A DNA stretch of 64,000 bases from positions 1-64,000 of the forward strand of contig JBILKR010000011.1 of NCBI GenBank assembly GCA_044376575.1, given 5' to 3'. A program made the translations under genes and the position numbers. Within the stretch, counting starts at the first letter, position 1. Each line of letters opens with the position of its first letter. Of this stretch, positions 23,715 to 32,392 are shown one piece after another. Under the pieces are notes generated by a model. That model searched no databases and had not been told where the DNA came from. It saw only the letters and a list, made by a program, of their open reading frames with translations. The DNA comes from BA4 sp044376575 (GTDB lineage: Bacteria; Bacteroidota; Bacteroidia; CAIKAF01).

Positions 23715-25541
23715 TTACGAATGAATCATATCAATGCTTCGGTTGATAAAGGCAGCCAGTTCTTCTCCTTTCAGTAAGTTTCTGCTTAACAGGGCCAGGT
23801 CGATGGCTTGCTTGGCCATTTTCTTCTGCACTTCAGTATCCGTTTGCAATAAGATTTTTGTCATCAGCGGATGGTTACTGTTCACCACCAAGGTATAGAA
23901 GGAAGGCATATTTCCCATCATCCCTCCGTTGCCCAATGCATTCATTTCATTCATTCTTCGCATAAACTCAGATTGGGTAATGGTAACCGGCTGATCACTT
24001 TCACTCAGGTCTTCCAACTGAAAAGTAAATTTTCCTTTTTCTACCTGTTCTTCAAAAATTGGAGTGATTGTTTTTTTCTGCTCTTCATTCAGCTTTGAAA
24101 TCGTAGCAATTCCTTTATCAATTAATTTTTCAATTGAATCAGCATCAACGCGTGCAAAGCGTACATTCGGGAAACGTTGCTCCAGCTTCATTAGGTAATG
24201 ACCGGTAAGTGGAGTATCCATAATCAATACATCGTATCCTCTGTCTTTTGCCGTCTTGATGTAGGTGTGGTGCTCTTCTGCATTGTGTGTATATAACACT
24301 ACAATATTTTTGTCTTTATTGGTTTGTGCGGGCTCGATGTATTGTTGGTATTCTTCCCAGGTGAAATATTTTTCATCCGTGTTTTTAAATAAAGTAAACG
24401 AAGCGGCACGCTCAGCAAATTTATCATCCGTTACTGCACCGTACTCAATAAAGATTTTAATATCGTCCCATTTCTTTTCAAAATCTTCGCGCTGATTTTT
24501 AAATAAATCCTGCAGTTTATCCGCAACTTTTTTGGTGATATGGCTGCTAATCTTTTTTACATTGCCATCGCTCTGTAAATACGAACGCGAAACATTCAAC
24601 GGGATATCCGGAGAATCAATTACGCCGTGCATCAGCATCAGGAAGTCAGGAACGATGCCTTCAACAGAATCGGTGATAAATACCTGATTACTGTATAACT
24701 GTATTTTATTTTTTTGTAATTCCAATGTGCCTTTAACTTTCGGGAAATATAAAATACCGGTAAGGTTAAACGGGTAATCTACATTCAGATGAATGTGAAA
24801 TAAAGGTTCTTCAAAAGTAAATGGATACAGTTCTTTATAAAAGTTTTGATAATCTTCATCTTTCAGATCCACCGGTTTTTTTATCCATGCCGGTTCGGTG
24901 TTGTTGATTTTACTTTCTTTGAAATAGACCTCAACCGGCAAGAATTTTCCGTACTTGGATAAGATGTCCTGGATTCTGTTTTCTTCTAAAAATTCTTCAC
25001 TGTCATCGGCAATGTGCAGCACAATATCTGTTCCTCGGTTCTCTTTTATAATTTCTTCAAGCGTATAAGACGGACTGCCGTCGCAGGTCCATTTTACAGC
25101 GGTTGTACCTTCGCGAAACGATTGGGTTATCACTTCTACATTTTTTGAAACCATGAATGCGGAATAGAATCCCAATCCGAAATGCCCGATGATGGTATTA
25201 CCGTCGCTTACCCCTTTATAGGTGTCCAGGAACTCCCGTGCTCCGGAAAAAGCCACCTGATTCAAATATTTTTCAACCTCTTCGGCACTCATTCCAATCC
25301 CGTTATCGCGGATGGTAAGTGTTTTATTTTCCTTGTCGAGGATTACTTCTACTTTTAATTCACCCAGTTCCCCTTTATACTCACCTACGGAGGCTAAGGT
25401 TTTGAGTTTCTGGCATGCATCCACGGCATTCGATACCAACTCACGTAAAAAGATTTCATGATCAGAATAAAGAAATTTCTTAATAATGGGAAAAATGTTT
25501 TCCGTTTGAACGCTGATGTTTCCTTGCTTGATCGTACTCAT
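23715..25541 (-). CDS. htpG: Molecular chaperone HtpG (Hsp90)
   Basis: I set the start at the ATG at 25541 (MSTIKQGNISVQTENIFPIIKKF), giving 608 residues; the open frame extends upstream to 25610 but without homology. The N-terminal GHKL ATPase has LRELVSNAVDACQK, IRDNGIGMS and GHFGLGFYSAFMV, and the middle domain has LYFPKVKG and NVSRSYLQSD. A short C-terminal dimerisation domain ends in FINRSIDMIHS. It is a cytosolic stress chaperone. The upstream region (25555-25610) contains two TGTCA elements and a GG-N10-GA pattern, so stress control is plausible but unproven. Confidence 0.97.
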   Translation of the reverse strand: MSTIKQGNISVQTENIFPIIKKFLYSDHEIFLRELVSNAVDACQKLKTLASVGEYKGELGELKVEVILDKENKTLTIRDNGIGMSAEEVEKYLNQVAFSGAREFLDTYKGVSDGNTIIGHFGLGFYSAFMVSKNVEVITQSFREGTTAVKWTCDGSPSYTLEEIIKENRGTDIVLHIADDSEEFLEENRIQDILSKYGKFLPVEVYFKESKINNTEPAWIKKPVDLKDEDYQNFYKELYPFTFEEPLFHIHLNVDYPFNLTGILYFPKVKGTLELQKNKIQLYSNQVFITDSVEGIVPDFLMLMHGVIDSPDIPLNVSRSYLQSDGNVKKISSHITKKVADKLQDLFKNQREDFEKKWDDIKIFIEYGAVTDDKFAERAASFTLFKNTDEKYFTWEEYQQYIEPAQTNKDKNIVVLYTHNAEEHHTYIKTAKDRGYDVLIMDTPLTGHYLMKLEQRFPNVRFARVDADSIEKLIDKGIATISKLNEEQKKTITPIFEEQVEKGKFTFQLEDLSESDQPVTITQSEFMRRMNEMNALGNGGMMGNMPSFYTLVVNSNHPLMTKILLQTDTEVQKKMAKQAIDLALLSRNLLKGEELAAFINRSIDMIHS

Positions 25542-25680
25542 GGTAAAATTATTTTGATGTGGTTTATCAATTGCTGTACCAATGTCGAAAGGCTGACATT
25601 TTGACAACATCCCAATAAATTATGATAAATATCATTTTATAATAGCATCACACATTATAGCTTTGATAAAAAATAAAACT

Positions 25681-26094
25681 ATGCTCATCAGAATCAACAA
25701 AAACACTAGTATTCAGGAAATACAACATGAATTCAGTACCCGTTTTCCTCACTTGAAAATTGAATTTTTTTCTGAAAAAACTACAGATGGAAAATACAAG
25801 GCCGATCATCTGATAAAAGATCACAGTATAAAAATTGGAACCATCAGGGATCATGGTCATGATGGGGTGTATGAAATTGATGGATTGATTCCTGTTGCGG
25901 AACTTGAAAAAAACTTTTTTGATATTTTTGGGGTTCATGCACAGGTCTTCAGAAAATCAGGAAATACCTGGCTTGTTACCACTACCACAGATAACTTAAC
26001 CCTGGCGGAACAGAACCACCTGGCCGTTGAAAATGCACAATCTGAATTACCCGAAAAACCGGGTGATGCCATGGATTCGCTCGACCTCGAATAA
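25681..26094 (+). CDS. Conserved hypothetical protein, Bacteroidota type
   Basis: I choose the ATG at 25681 (MLIRINKNTSIQEIQHEFSTRFPHLKIEFFS), giving 137 residues. The N-terminal region, with the pattern T-x-E-x-Q-x-x-F-x-x-x-FPxLKIEFF, resembles small soluble proteins conserved in Bacteroidota whose role is unknown. The middle (TIRDHGHDGVYEIDGLIPVAELEKNFFDIFGVHAQVFRKSGNTWLVTT) is a mixed alpha/beta segment, and the tail is acidic. There is no membrane helix or signal peptide. A TAGCTTTG (25658-25665) lies 15 nt upstream. It is divergent from htpG. Confidence 0.6.
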   Translation: MLIRINKNTSIQEIQHEFSTRFPHLKIEFFSEKTTDGKYKADHLIKDHSIKIGTIRDHGHDGVYEIDGLIPVAELEKNFFDIFGVHAQVFRKSGNTWLVTTTTDNLTLAEQNHLAVENAQSELPEKPGDAMDSLDLE

Positions 26095-26158
26095 TTAAGA
26101 AAATTTTACAGCCGAGTCCGTCTTAAATACTGTATCTTTGAATATAAGTTTTCAGATT

Positions 26159-26443
26159 ATGTTATTTAAGAACATACAGATATTCAAGACCCCGAACAAT
26201 AAAAAATTCTCTTACAAGCCCTTGTATTATCAGCCTACAGAAGATGAAGAAATTCAGCAGCAGGAAAGAATCAAGTCAGGCATTCAGCAGGAAGAGTATG
26301 TGCCGGGAAGTGCGCTCCGCAGAAAAATGGAAGAACGCTGGGGGCGCTCATCTTTTCACCAGCATTATGAAAATTCAAGAAGAAAAGTTTTTTCATTCAT
26401 TGTGGTCATCATCTTAGCCATCGCCATTTGGTGGATGCTTTAA
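26159..26443 (+). CDS. Small C-terminally anchored membrane protein
   Basis: Starting at the ATG at 26159 (MLFKNIQIFKTPNNKKFSYKPLYYQPTEDEE), the product has 94 residues. The soluble part is polar and carries RIKSG and RRKMEERWGRSS. Residues about 76-93 (FSFIVVIILAIAIWWML) are a single C-terminal membrane helix, so the protein should be tail-anchored in the inner membrane. A TATCTTTG (26133-26140) precedes the start by 18 nt. It lies just ahead of mutL on the same strand. No function is known to me. Confidence 0.6.
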   Translation: MLFKNIQIFKTPNNKKFSYKPLYYQPTEDEEIQQQERIKSGIQQEEYVPGSALRRKMEERWGRSSFHQHYENSRRKVFSFIVVIILAIAIWWML

Positions 26444-26506
26444 TAAACCGAATCTTTACGAATTAACTAAGCATAGTTTGTATTACCTTTGAGGGATTGA
26501 ACACGA

Positions 26507-28330
26507 ATGGCCGACATCATTAAAATATTACCCGATGCGATTGCGAATCAGATTGCTGCCGGTGAAGTAATTCAACGACCTGCTTCTGCAGTGAAGGAAT
26601 TGCTTGAAAACGCAGTGGACGCTGATGCTACATCGATTACACTCATTGTAAAAGAAGGGGGAAAAAGTTTTATTCAGGTATCGGATAATGGTAACGGTAT
26701 GTCTGAAACCGATGCCCGGCTTAGTTTTGAGCGACATGCGACTTCCAAAATCCGTCAGTCGGAAGATTTGTTTTCTATCCGAACCAAAGGGTTTCGTGGT
26801 GAAGCCTTAGCTTCCATTGCCGCTATAGCTAAAGTGAACCTGAAAACCCGTCGTGAGGAAGATGCCATGGGTACGCAGATTGACATTGAAGCGAGTGAAG
26901 TGATAGCACATGAGCCATGTTCTGCAAATAAAGGAACGGTATTTACCATTCGAAATTTGTTTTATAACGTACCTGCCCGCCGTAAATTTCTGAAATCAGA
27001 TTCAGTAGAAATGCGACATATTGTAGATGAATTTGAACGCATCGCACTCGCACATCCTAATATTGAATTTCAGATGATTCAGAATACTTCTGTGATGTAT
27101 CACTTGGAATCCGGAACATTCAGACAACGCATCGTTTCGTTGTATGGTAGTAATTACAATGATCGCCTTGTGCCGGTGGAAGAAAAAACAGATGTGGTGA
27201 ATATAACAGGGTTTGTGGTGAAGCCAGAATTTTCAAAAAAAACACGGGGAGAACAGTTCTTTTTTGTGAACGATCGTTTCATTAAAAACAGCTATTTACA
27301 TCATGCGGTACAAACTTCTTTTTCTGATTTGATTTCATCAGATTCTTATCCCGGTTATTTTCTGCACCTGGATGTGAATCCTTCACAAATTGATGTGAAT
27401 ATTCACCCCACCAAAACGGAAGTAAAGTTTGAAGAAGAAAGATTTATTTATGCAATTCTGCGTTCGAGTGTTCGTTTGGCATTAGGAAAATACAACATAG
27501 CCCCGACGCTGGATTTCGATAATGAACAGGCATTTGATATTCCGCTGAAAAAAAATATTGATGAAGTAAAACGACCTGAAATTCGTTTTAATCCTTCCTA
27601 TAATCCTTTTCAAGAAAGACCTGAAGGCGGTTTTGAAAAAATACATGCACCGGAAGATCTTTTGATTCGTCAGGAAACTTCTTCACATCCTCAAACTTTT
27701 CCTGATTATATTCAGGAAATAAATTTACCATCACAGGCTACTCACGGTTTAGAAGAAGAGGCCCAGACATTTCCTTTTTTTCAGTGGCTCAATAAATATA
27801 TTGTGGCGGCAAATGAACACGGATTGTTTTTGATTGATCAGCACAGGGCACATGAGCGTATTTTATTCGATCGACTGATACAATCAATGAATGAACAAAA
27901 AGTTTCATCACAAATGGAACTGTTTCCTCAATCTGTTCAATTGTCTCCATCTGATGCTGTGTTATTGCAAAGCATATTACAGGATTTATCAGATATGGGT
28001 TTTGATATTGAACCATTCGGCAGTGATACTTTTTTGATTCGGGGAGTTCCGGGTGACGCAATGGGTGTAGATCCTGTTAAACTTCTGGAATCTGTTTTAC
28101 AGCAATACAAAGACGCGCCGGCAGTAGAGCGTTCAGATAAAAAAGAAAAACTGGCAGTGATTGTGGTCAATCGTATGGCCATCAAGTCAGGAATGATTTT
28201 GAATAAAATGGAAACCGAACAACTGGTTGTTGATTTATTTAAAACAAGTATGCCGTATTCATCACCTGGCGGAAAGCCAATTATTTTTTCAATGAGTACA
28301 GAAGAGTTGGACCAGAAATTTTTGAAATAA
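26507..28330 (+). CDS. mutL: DNA mismatch repair protein MutL
   Basis: This is a 607-residue protein. The N-terminal GHKL ATPase has VIQRPASAVKELLENAVDADA (about 20-41), VSDNGNGMS, TKGFRGEALASIAAIA and NLFYNVPARRKFLKS. A variable linker covers about 340-410. The C-terminal dimerisation domain has DQHRAHERILFDRL, the place of the MutL endonuclease motif. Compared with DQHA-x2-E-x4-E it keeps the DQH and first Glu but has Asp where the last Glu is expected, so nicking activity is uncertain. MutL links MutS recognition to strand removal. TACCTTTG (26484-26491) is a possible -7 box. Confidence 0.97.
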   Translation: MADIIKILPDAIANQIAAGEVIQRPASAVKELLENAVDADATSITLIVKEGGKSFIQVSDNGNGMSETDARLSFERHATSKIRQSEDLFSIRTKGFRGEALASIAAIAKVNLKTRREEDAMGTQIDIEASEVIAHEPCSANKGTVFTIRNLFYNVPARRKFLKSDSVEMRHIVDEFERIALAHPNIEFQMIQNTSVMYHLESGTFRQRIVSLYGSNYNDRLVPVEEKTDVVNITGFVVKPEFSKKTRGEQFFFVNDRFIKNSYLHHAVQTSFSDLISSDSYPGYFLHLDVNPSQIDVNIHPTKTEVKFEEERFIYAILRSSVRLALGKYNIAPTLDFDNEQAFDIPLKKNIDEVKRPEIRFNPSYNPFQERPEGGFEKIHAPEDLLIRQETSSHPQTFPDYIQEINLPSQATHGLEEEAQTFPFFQWLNKYIVAANEHGLFLIDQHRAHERILFDRLIQSMNEQKVSSQMELFPQSVQLSPSDAVLLQSILQDLSDMGFDIEPFGSDTFLIRGVPGDAMGVDPVKLLESVLQQYKDAPAVERSDKKEKLAVIVVNRMAIKSGMILNKMETEQLVVDLFKTSMPYSSPGGKPIIFSMSTEELDQKFLK

Positions 28331-28334
28331 TCGT

Positions 28335-29009
28335 ATGAGTTATTATCGTTCAAATGGTTTTAGTGCGCTTCCGGTGGTGGTAAAAAATTTACTCATCATC
28401 AACGGACTTGTATTCCTGTTTTTATTTTCTCCGGGGTCTATCCGTGAATGGATGTACCAGCACCTGGCACTATGGATTCCCGGGCATCGTGATTTTATTC
28501 CTACACAGTATGTAACTTATCAGTTCATGCATTCCTATACCGATCCTTTTCACATTTTATTCAATATGTTTTCGCTTTGGATGTTTGGTACGATGGTGGA
28601 GAATATTTGGGGGCCCCGAAGATTCTTAACCTATTATTTGCTTTGCGGAATTGGCGCAGGTGTATTTCAGAATTTATTTCATTTTATTTCATTGTATGAA
28701 TATCTTGACATGACTACCTGGACCAACCTGGCTAATAATTATGTGCCACCCATGGTAGGTGCATCCGGATCAATCTATGGATTACTTGCAGCTTATGGCT
28801 ACCTGTTTCCAAATTCTTATGTCAATATTTATTTTTTCATACCTATCAAAGCCAAGTATTTTGTGATATTACTGATGGCCATTTCGCTGTTTTCAGGCTT
28901 ATCCAATCAGGCGGGTGATAATGTTGCACACTTTGCACATCTTGGCGGAGCCATTGTGGGTCTAATATTAATTTTTGGAAGAAGTCTTTTTATCAGAAGA
29001 AGATTTTAA
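28335..29009 (+). CDS. Rhomboid family intramembrane serine protease (first of two)
   Basis: This is a 224-residue protein with six membrane helices starting at about 16-35. Rhomboid hallmarks are MHSYTDPFHILFNMFSLWMFG (helix 2 His and Asn), WGPRRFLTYYLLCGIGAG, the catalytic Ser in VGASGSIYGLLAA (about residue 145), and the catalytic His in NVAHFAHLGGAIVG. It cleaves membrane proteins within their helices; the substrate is unknown. It starts 4 nt behind mutL and is followed at 2 nt by a second rhomboid. Confidence 0.92.
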   Translation: MSYYRSNGFSALPVVVKNLLIINGLVFLFLFSPGSIREWMYQHLALWIPGHRDFIPTQYVTYQFMHSYTDPFHILFNMFSLWMFGTMVENIWGPRRFLTYYLLCGIGAGVFQNLFHFISLYEYLDMTTWTNLANNYVPPMVGASGSIYGLLAAYGYLFPNSYVNIYFFIPIKAKYFVILLMAISLFSGLSNQAGDNVAHFAHLGGAIVGLILIFGRSLFIRRRF

Positions 29010-29011
29010 AT

Positions 29012-29911
29012 ATGTCGATTCAACACAGACTTTCATCTTTTCGTTTTCAATCGCCAGTTATTCAGTTGTTGGTGATTAATATGATTGTATTTGTGCTGAT
29101 AAAATTGTATTCAATCGCTACATTATTGATTTTTCATTCAACTCCCGTGATGCAGTCAAAAGCATTTCAAGGTCTTGTTGATTTGCTGGCGATGCCTTAT
29201 GAATTTTCTGAATTACTCACACATTTCTATACGCCGATCACTTACATGTTTGTTCACCTGGACTTTTTACATGTATTGTTCAACATGCTTGCATTGTATT
29301 TTTTTGGAAATGTTTTTACATCAACATTGGATGAAAAAAAAGTATGGCCATTATACATTTTCGGAGGATTGGCTGGAGCACTTATCTCTTTTACAACACA
29401 ATATATTCCTGCTTTTCAGGGTTTAAGTCAGCATGGTCATTTAGTTGGAGCTTCTGCATCTATCATGTCGATATTAGTTGCAACAGCCATTATGAATCCT
29501 AATTTACCCATGCAGTTGTTTTTTGTGGGCGAAGTAAAACTTAAATACGTTGCTGTTTTTTATGTTCTGATAGATTTGGCATCGATAAGTTCTGGTAAGA
29601 ATCTGGGCGGACACACAGCGCATTTTGGTGGAATGCTGATGGGTATAGTGGCCGCATATGGATGGAAGAAAGGATTTGATATTACAGCTGGATGGGGATG
29701 GTTATCCGATAAAATAAAATCAGTATTTCTACAAAAAAAATCAAAGATGAAAGTGGTACGAGGTCGTCCTTTAAGCGATGATCAGTTCAATACAATAAGA
29801 AAAGAAAAAGAAATTACCCTCGATCAGATTTTGGATAAAATCAATAAAAAAGGTATTGATAGTTTAACCCCAAAAGAAAAAGAATTGCTGGATAAATTCA
29901 GCCGCAATTAA
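29012..29911 (+). CDS. Rhomboid family intramembrane serine protease (second of two)
   Basis: This 299-residue protein has about six membrane helices and a cytosolic tail of about 75 residues. The active-site Ser is in VGASASIMSILVA (about residue 148) and the His in GGHTAHFGGMLMG. The helix 2 motif is VHLDFLHVLFNMLALYFFG. The C-terminal tail (about 225-299) includes KVVRGRPLSDDQFNTIRKEKEITLDQILDKINKKG and KEKELLDKFSRN, a small helical domain seen after some Bacteroidota rhomboids. The tandem copy differs in sequence from the first, so an ancient duplication is likely. Confidence 0.9.
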   Translation: MSIQHRLSSFRFQSPVIQLLVINMIVFVLIKLYSIATLLIFHSTPVMQSKAFQGLVDLLAMPYEFSELLTHFYTPITYMFVHLDFLHVLFNMLALYFFGNVFTSTLDEKKVWPLYIFGGLAGALISFTTQYIPAFQGLSQHGHLVGASASIMSILVATAIMNPNLPMQLFFVGEVKLKYVAVFYVLIDLASISSGKNLGGHTAHFGGMLMGIVAAYGWKKGFDITAGWGWLSDKIKSVFLQKKSKMKVVRGRPLSDDQFNTIRKEKEITLDQILDKINKKGIDSLTPKEKELLDKFSRN

Positions 29912-29918
29912 AAATAAA

Positions 29919-31265
29919 TTATCTGTTGAAAGACAATCGCATTCCTTTATTTGATTCATCAAATTTTCCTTCGTTATATACCAAATGTCCATTTACAAAG
30001 GTATGCGTAACTACAGAATGAAATGTATTTCCTTCAAACGGACTCCATCCGCATTTGTATAAAATATTGGAGGGAGTCACGGTGTATGATTGTTTCGGAT
30101 CCACCAGTACCAGATCTGCGAAATATCCTTTTCGGATATACCCTCTTTTTTCTACCTGAAATAATTCTGCCGGATCGTGACACATTTTCTGTACAATCAT
30201 CTCCACCGAAATTTTTCCCTGATGATAAAATTCCATCATGGCATTGAGTGAATGTTGCACCAGTGGACCACCTGACGGTGCTTTGAAATAGGTTTGTGCT
30301 TTTTCTTCTTTAGTATGTGGTGCATGATCTGTGGCAATAACATCAATGCGTCCGTCGAGCACAGCTTGAAAGATGGCTTCACGGTCTTCTGCTTTTTTTA
30401 CAGCAGGGTTCCACTTAATCAATGAGCCCTTATTTTCATAATCGGCATCACTGAACCACAGGTGATGAATACAAGCCTCGGAAGTAATTCTTTTTTCACG
30501 CAGGGGAACATCGTTTCTAAATAAACTTAATTCTTTCGCCGTGCTGATATGCAGAATGTGAATACGTGTGTTATGTTTGGTTGCCAGCTCAACCGCATTG
30601 GATGATGAAGCATAGCAGGCCTCTGCATCGCGTATTACCGGATGCAAATACATTGGCACATCTTCTCCGTATTGTGCTCTGTATTGATCTGCATTTTTTT
30701 TGATGAGCTGATCGTCTTCACAATGCAACGCAATAATGGTTTTTACTTCCCTGAAAATATCATTTAAAATCGATTGATTATCTACCAGCATATTACCGGT
30801 AGATGAACCCATAAATATTTTTACGCCACATACATTTTTAGGATCCACCTTTACCAGTTCAGAAAGATTGTCGTTGGAGGTTCCCATAAAGAACGAATAG
30901 TTTGCCAGTGAACAAGCGGATGCTCTTGTATATTTTTGTTCCAATAATTCAAGGGTGGTAGCTCCCGGAACTGTATTGGGCATTTCCATGTATGAAGTAA
31001 CTCCACCTGCCACTGCAGCTTTTGCTTCGGTATAAATTTCTCCTTTATGTGTTAATCCGGGCTCTCTGAAGTGCACCTGGTCGTCAATAATTCCGGGAAT
31101 CAAAAATTTCCCTTCGCCATCGATTACTTCATAAGGTACAGTAATGGCATTAATTTCTTCTGTAGTATACAGAATGTTTTCAATCTTTCCTTCACCAATA
31201 AGCACATGGGCTTTTCCCTTTTTCATTTCATTGATCAGGATGGCATTTTTAATCAAGTAGTACAT
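29919..31265 (-). CDS. pyrC: Dihydroorotase
   Basis: This 448-residue amidohydrolase catalyses ring closure of N-carbamoyl-aspartate to dihydroorotate in pyrimidine synthesis. Features: LIPGIIDDQVHFREPGLTHKGEIYTEAKAA (about 55-84), where the usual D-x-H-x-H metal motif reads D-D-Q-V-H, with Gln63 in the first His position; YMEMPNTVPG; HCEDDQLI; HILHISTAKE; and VIATDHAPHTKEEK with the catalytic Asp. I believe the Gln is shared with other Bacteroidota dihydroorotases. The end has LVLVDPKQSYTV, typical of cyclic amidohydrolases. It lies 11 nt behind the glycosyltransferase gene. Confidence 0.92.
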   Translation of the reverse strand: MYYLIKNAILINEMKKGKAHVLIGEGKIENILYTTEEINAITVPYEVIDGEGKFLIPGIIDDQVHFREPGLTHKGEIYTEAKAAVAGGVTSYMEMPNTVPGATTLELLEQKYTRASACSLANYSFFMGTSNDNLSELVKVDPKNVCGVKIFMGSSTGNMLVDNQSILNDIFREVKTIIALHCEDDQLIKKNADQYRAQYGEDVPMYLHPVIRDAEACYASSSNAVELATKHNTRIHILHISTAKELSLFRNDVPLREKRITSEACIHHLWFSDADYENKGSLIKWNPAVKKAEDREAIFQAVLDGRIDVIATDHAPHTKEEKAQTYFKAPSGGPLVQHSLNAMMEFYHQGKISVEMIVQKMCHDPAELFQVEKRGYIRKGYFADLVLVDPKQSYTVTPSNILYKCGWSPFEGNTFHSVVTHTFVNGHLVYNEGKFDESNKGMRLSFNR

Positions 31266-31276
31266 ACGTTTATTTT

Positions 31277-32008
31277 TTATTTTTTGCGATATTTTTTCAT
31301 ATCTGACAAACGCAAGCGGATCACTCCAAAGATGGCTTCCCAGATGATGTTTCCTGAAATTTTAGAAGTCCCTTCCTGACGGTCTGTAAAAATAATCGGC
31401 ACTTCTTTTAGTTGGTATCCCAGGCGATAGGCAATGTATTTCATTTCAATCTGAAATGCATATCCTTTAAAACGAATTTTATCAAAATGTATAGCTTTCA
31501 AAAACGAGGTGCGGTAACATTTAAATCCTGCAGTGGCATCATGTACCTGCATGCCTGTAATAAAGCGCACATATTTCGATGCAAAGTAGGAGAGAAGTAC
31601 CCTGCTCATCGGCCAGTTCACTACGTTTACACCTTTTACGTATCTTGAACCAATTGCTAAATCTACATTTTCTGCTTCACAGGCAGTCAGCAAACGGATT
31701 AAATCTTCCGGATTATGCGAAAAATCACAATCCATTTCAAAACAATATTCATACTGATGTTGCAGCACCCAATTGAATCCGGCTATGTATGCGGTGCCTA
31801 AGCCTTCTTTTCCTTTTCTTTCCAGAAGAAATAAGCGGTCTGAAAATTCCTGCTGTAATTTTTTAACGACAGCTCCTGTTCCGTCAGGTGATCCGTCATC
31901 TACAATCAGCACATGAAAGGGATACGACAACGTCATGACCTTGCGAATCATTTTTTCAATGTTCTCAATTTCATTGTAGGTAGGAATAATGACGATAGCG
32001 TTTGACAC
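31277..32008 (-). CDS. Polyprenol-phosphate glycosyltransferase, GT2 (DPM synthase-like)
   Basis: I propose the GTG at 32008 as start (MSNAIVIIPTYNEIENI), because no ATG exists upstream and the -7 box TATCTTTG (32024-32031, minus) lies 15 nt before it. The product has 243 residues. GT2 motifs are IIPTYNE (about 6-12), LIVDDGSPDGTG, the DxD site EMDCDFSHNPEDL (about 92-104) and IGSRYVKGVNVVNWPMSR. It ends in an amphipathic stretch without a GtrA or membrane domain, like soluble dolichol-phosphate mannose synthases. It probably charges undecaprenyl or other polyprenyl phosphate with a sugar, a donor for the GT-C enzymes in the window. Confidence 0.87.
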   Translation of the reverse strand: MSNAIVIIPTYNEIENIEKMIRKVMTLSYPFHVLIVDDGSPDGTGAVVKKLQQEFSDRLFLLERKGKEGLGTAYIAGFNWVLQHQYEYCFEMDCDFSHNPEDLIRLLTACEAENVDLAIGSRYVKGVNVVNWPMSRVLLSYFASKYVRFITGMQVHDATAGFKCYRTSFLKAIHFDKIRFKGYAFQIEMKYIAYRLGYQLKEVPIIFTDRQEGTSKISGNIIWEAIFGVIRLRLSDMKKYRKK

Positions 32009-32067
32009 TACAACAGATTTATACAAAGATACGATTCTTGTTGAACTCTTGCTTGTTTACCTGTAAA

Positions 32068-32391
32068 TTAGAAATTGATCTCCTGTAATTCATTGATCAG
32101 TGATTGAAATTCCTGAACGGCTTTTATATTTTTTTCATCTTGGGCATGTTTCAACCCTTTGGATGCGAAGGTAAATGCAACATCTGTAATGTCTATGTTC
32201 CTGTAAATTAATGCCAGTTGATAATAGGCTGCATGATAGTTTTCCTGTAAACCAATGGTTTTTTGAAATTGGGTTAGTGCAGCCTGCAAATCATTTTCAC
32301 TTAGCGCTTCCATTCCGAGTGCATAATGTAAAAACACATCATTCGGGTCACTTTGCAGTAATTCTAACAATTGTTTTTTGCGATCACTCAT
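32068..32391 (-). CDS. Small TPR protein
   Basis: This 107-residue soluble protein has about two to three tetratricopeptide repeats: PNDVFLHYALGMEALSENDLQAALTQFQKTIGL (about 16-48), then NYHAAYYQLALIYRNIDITDVAFTFASKGLKHAQ. A helix follows, ending in LINELQEINF. It has no signal peptide. It starts 1 nt behind the ALDH stop codon and is last in the Mpo1-like/ALDH/TPR operon. The binding partner is unknown. Confidence 0.8.
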   Translation of the reverse strand: MSDRKKQLLELLQSDPNDVFLHYALGMEALSENDLQAALTQFQKTIGLQENYHAAYYQLALIYRNIDITDVAFTFASKGLKHAQDEKNIKAVQEFQSLINELQEINF

Positions 32392-32392
32392 G

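Noticed and set aside
27937..28353. 138-codon open frame on the minus strand
   Set aside because: It is antisense to the mutL C-terminal domain and shows no family features.
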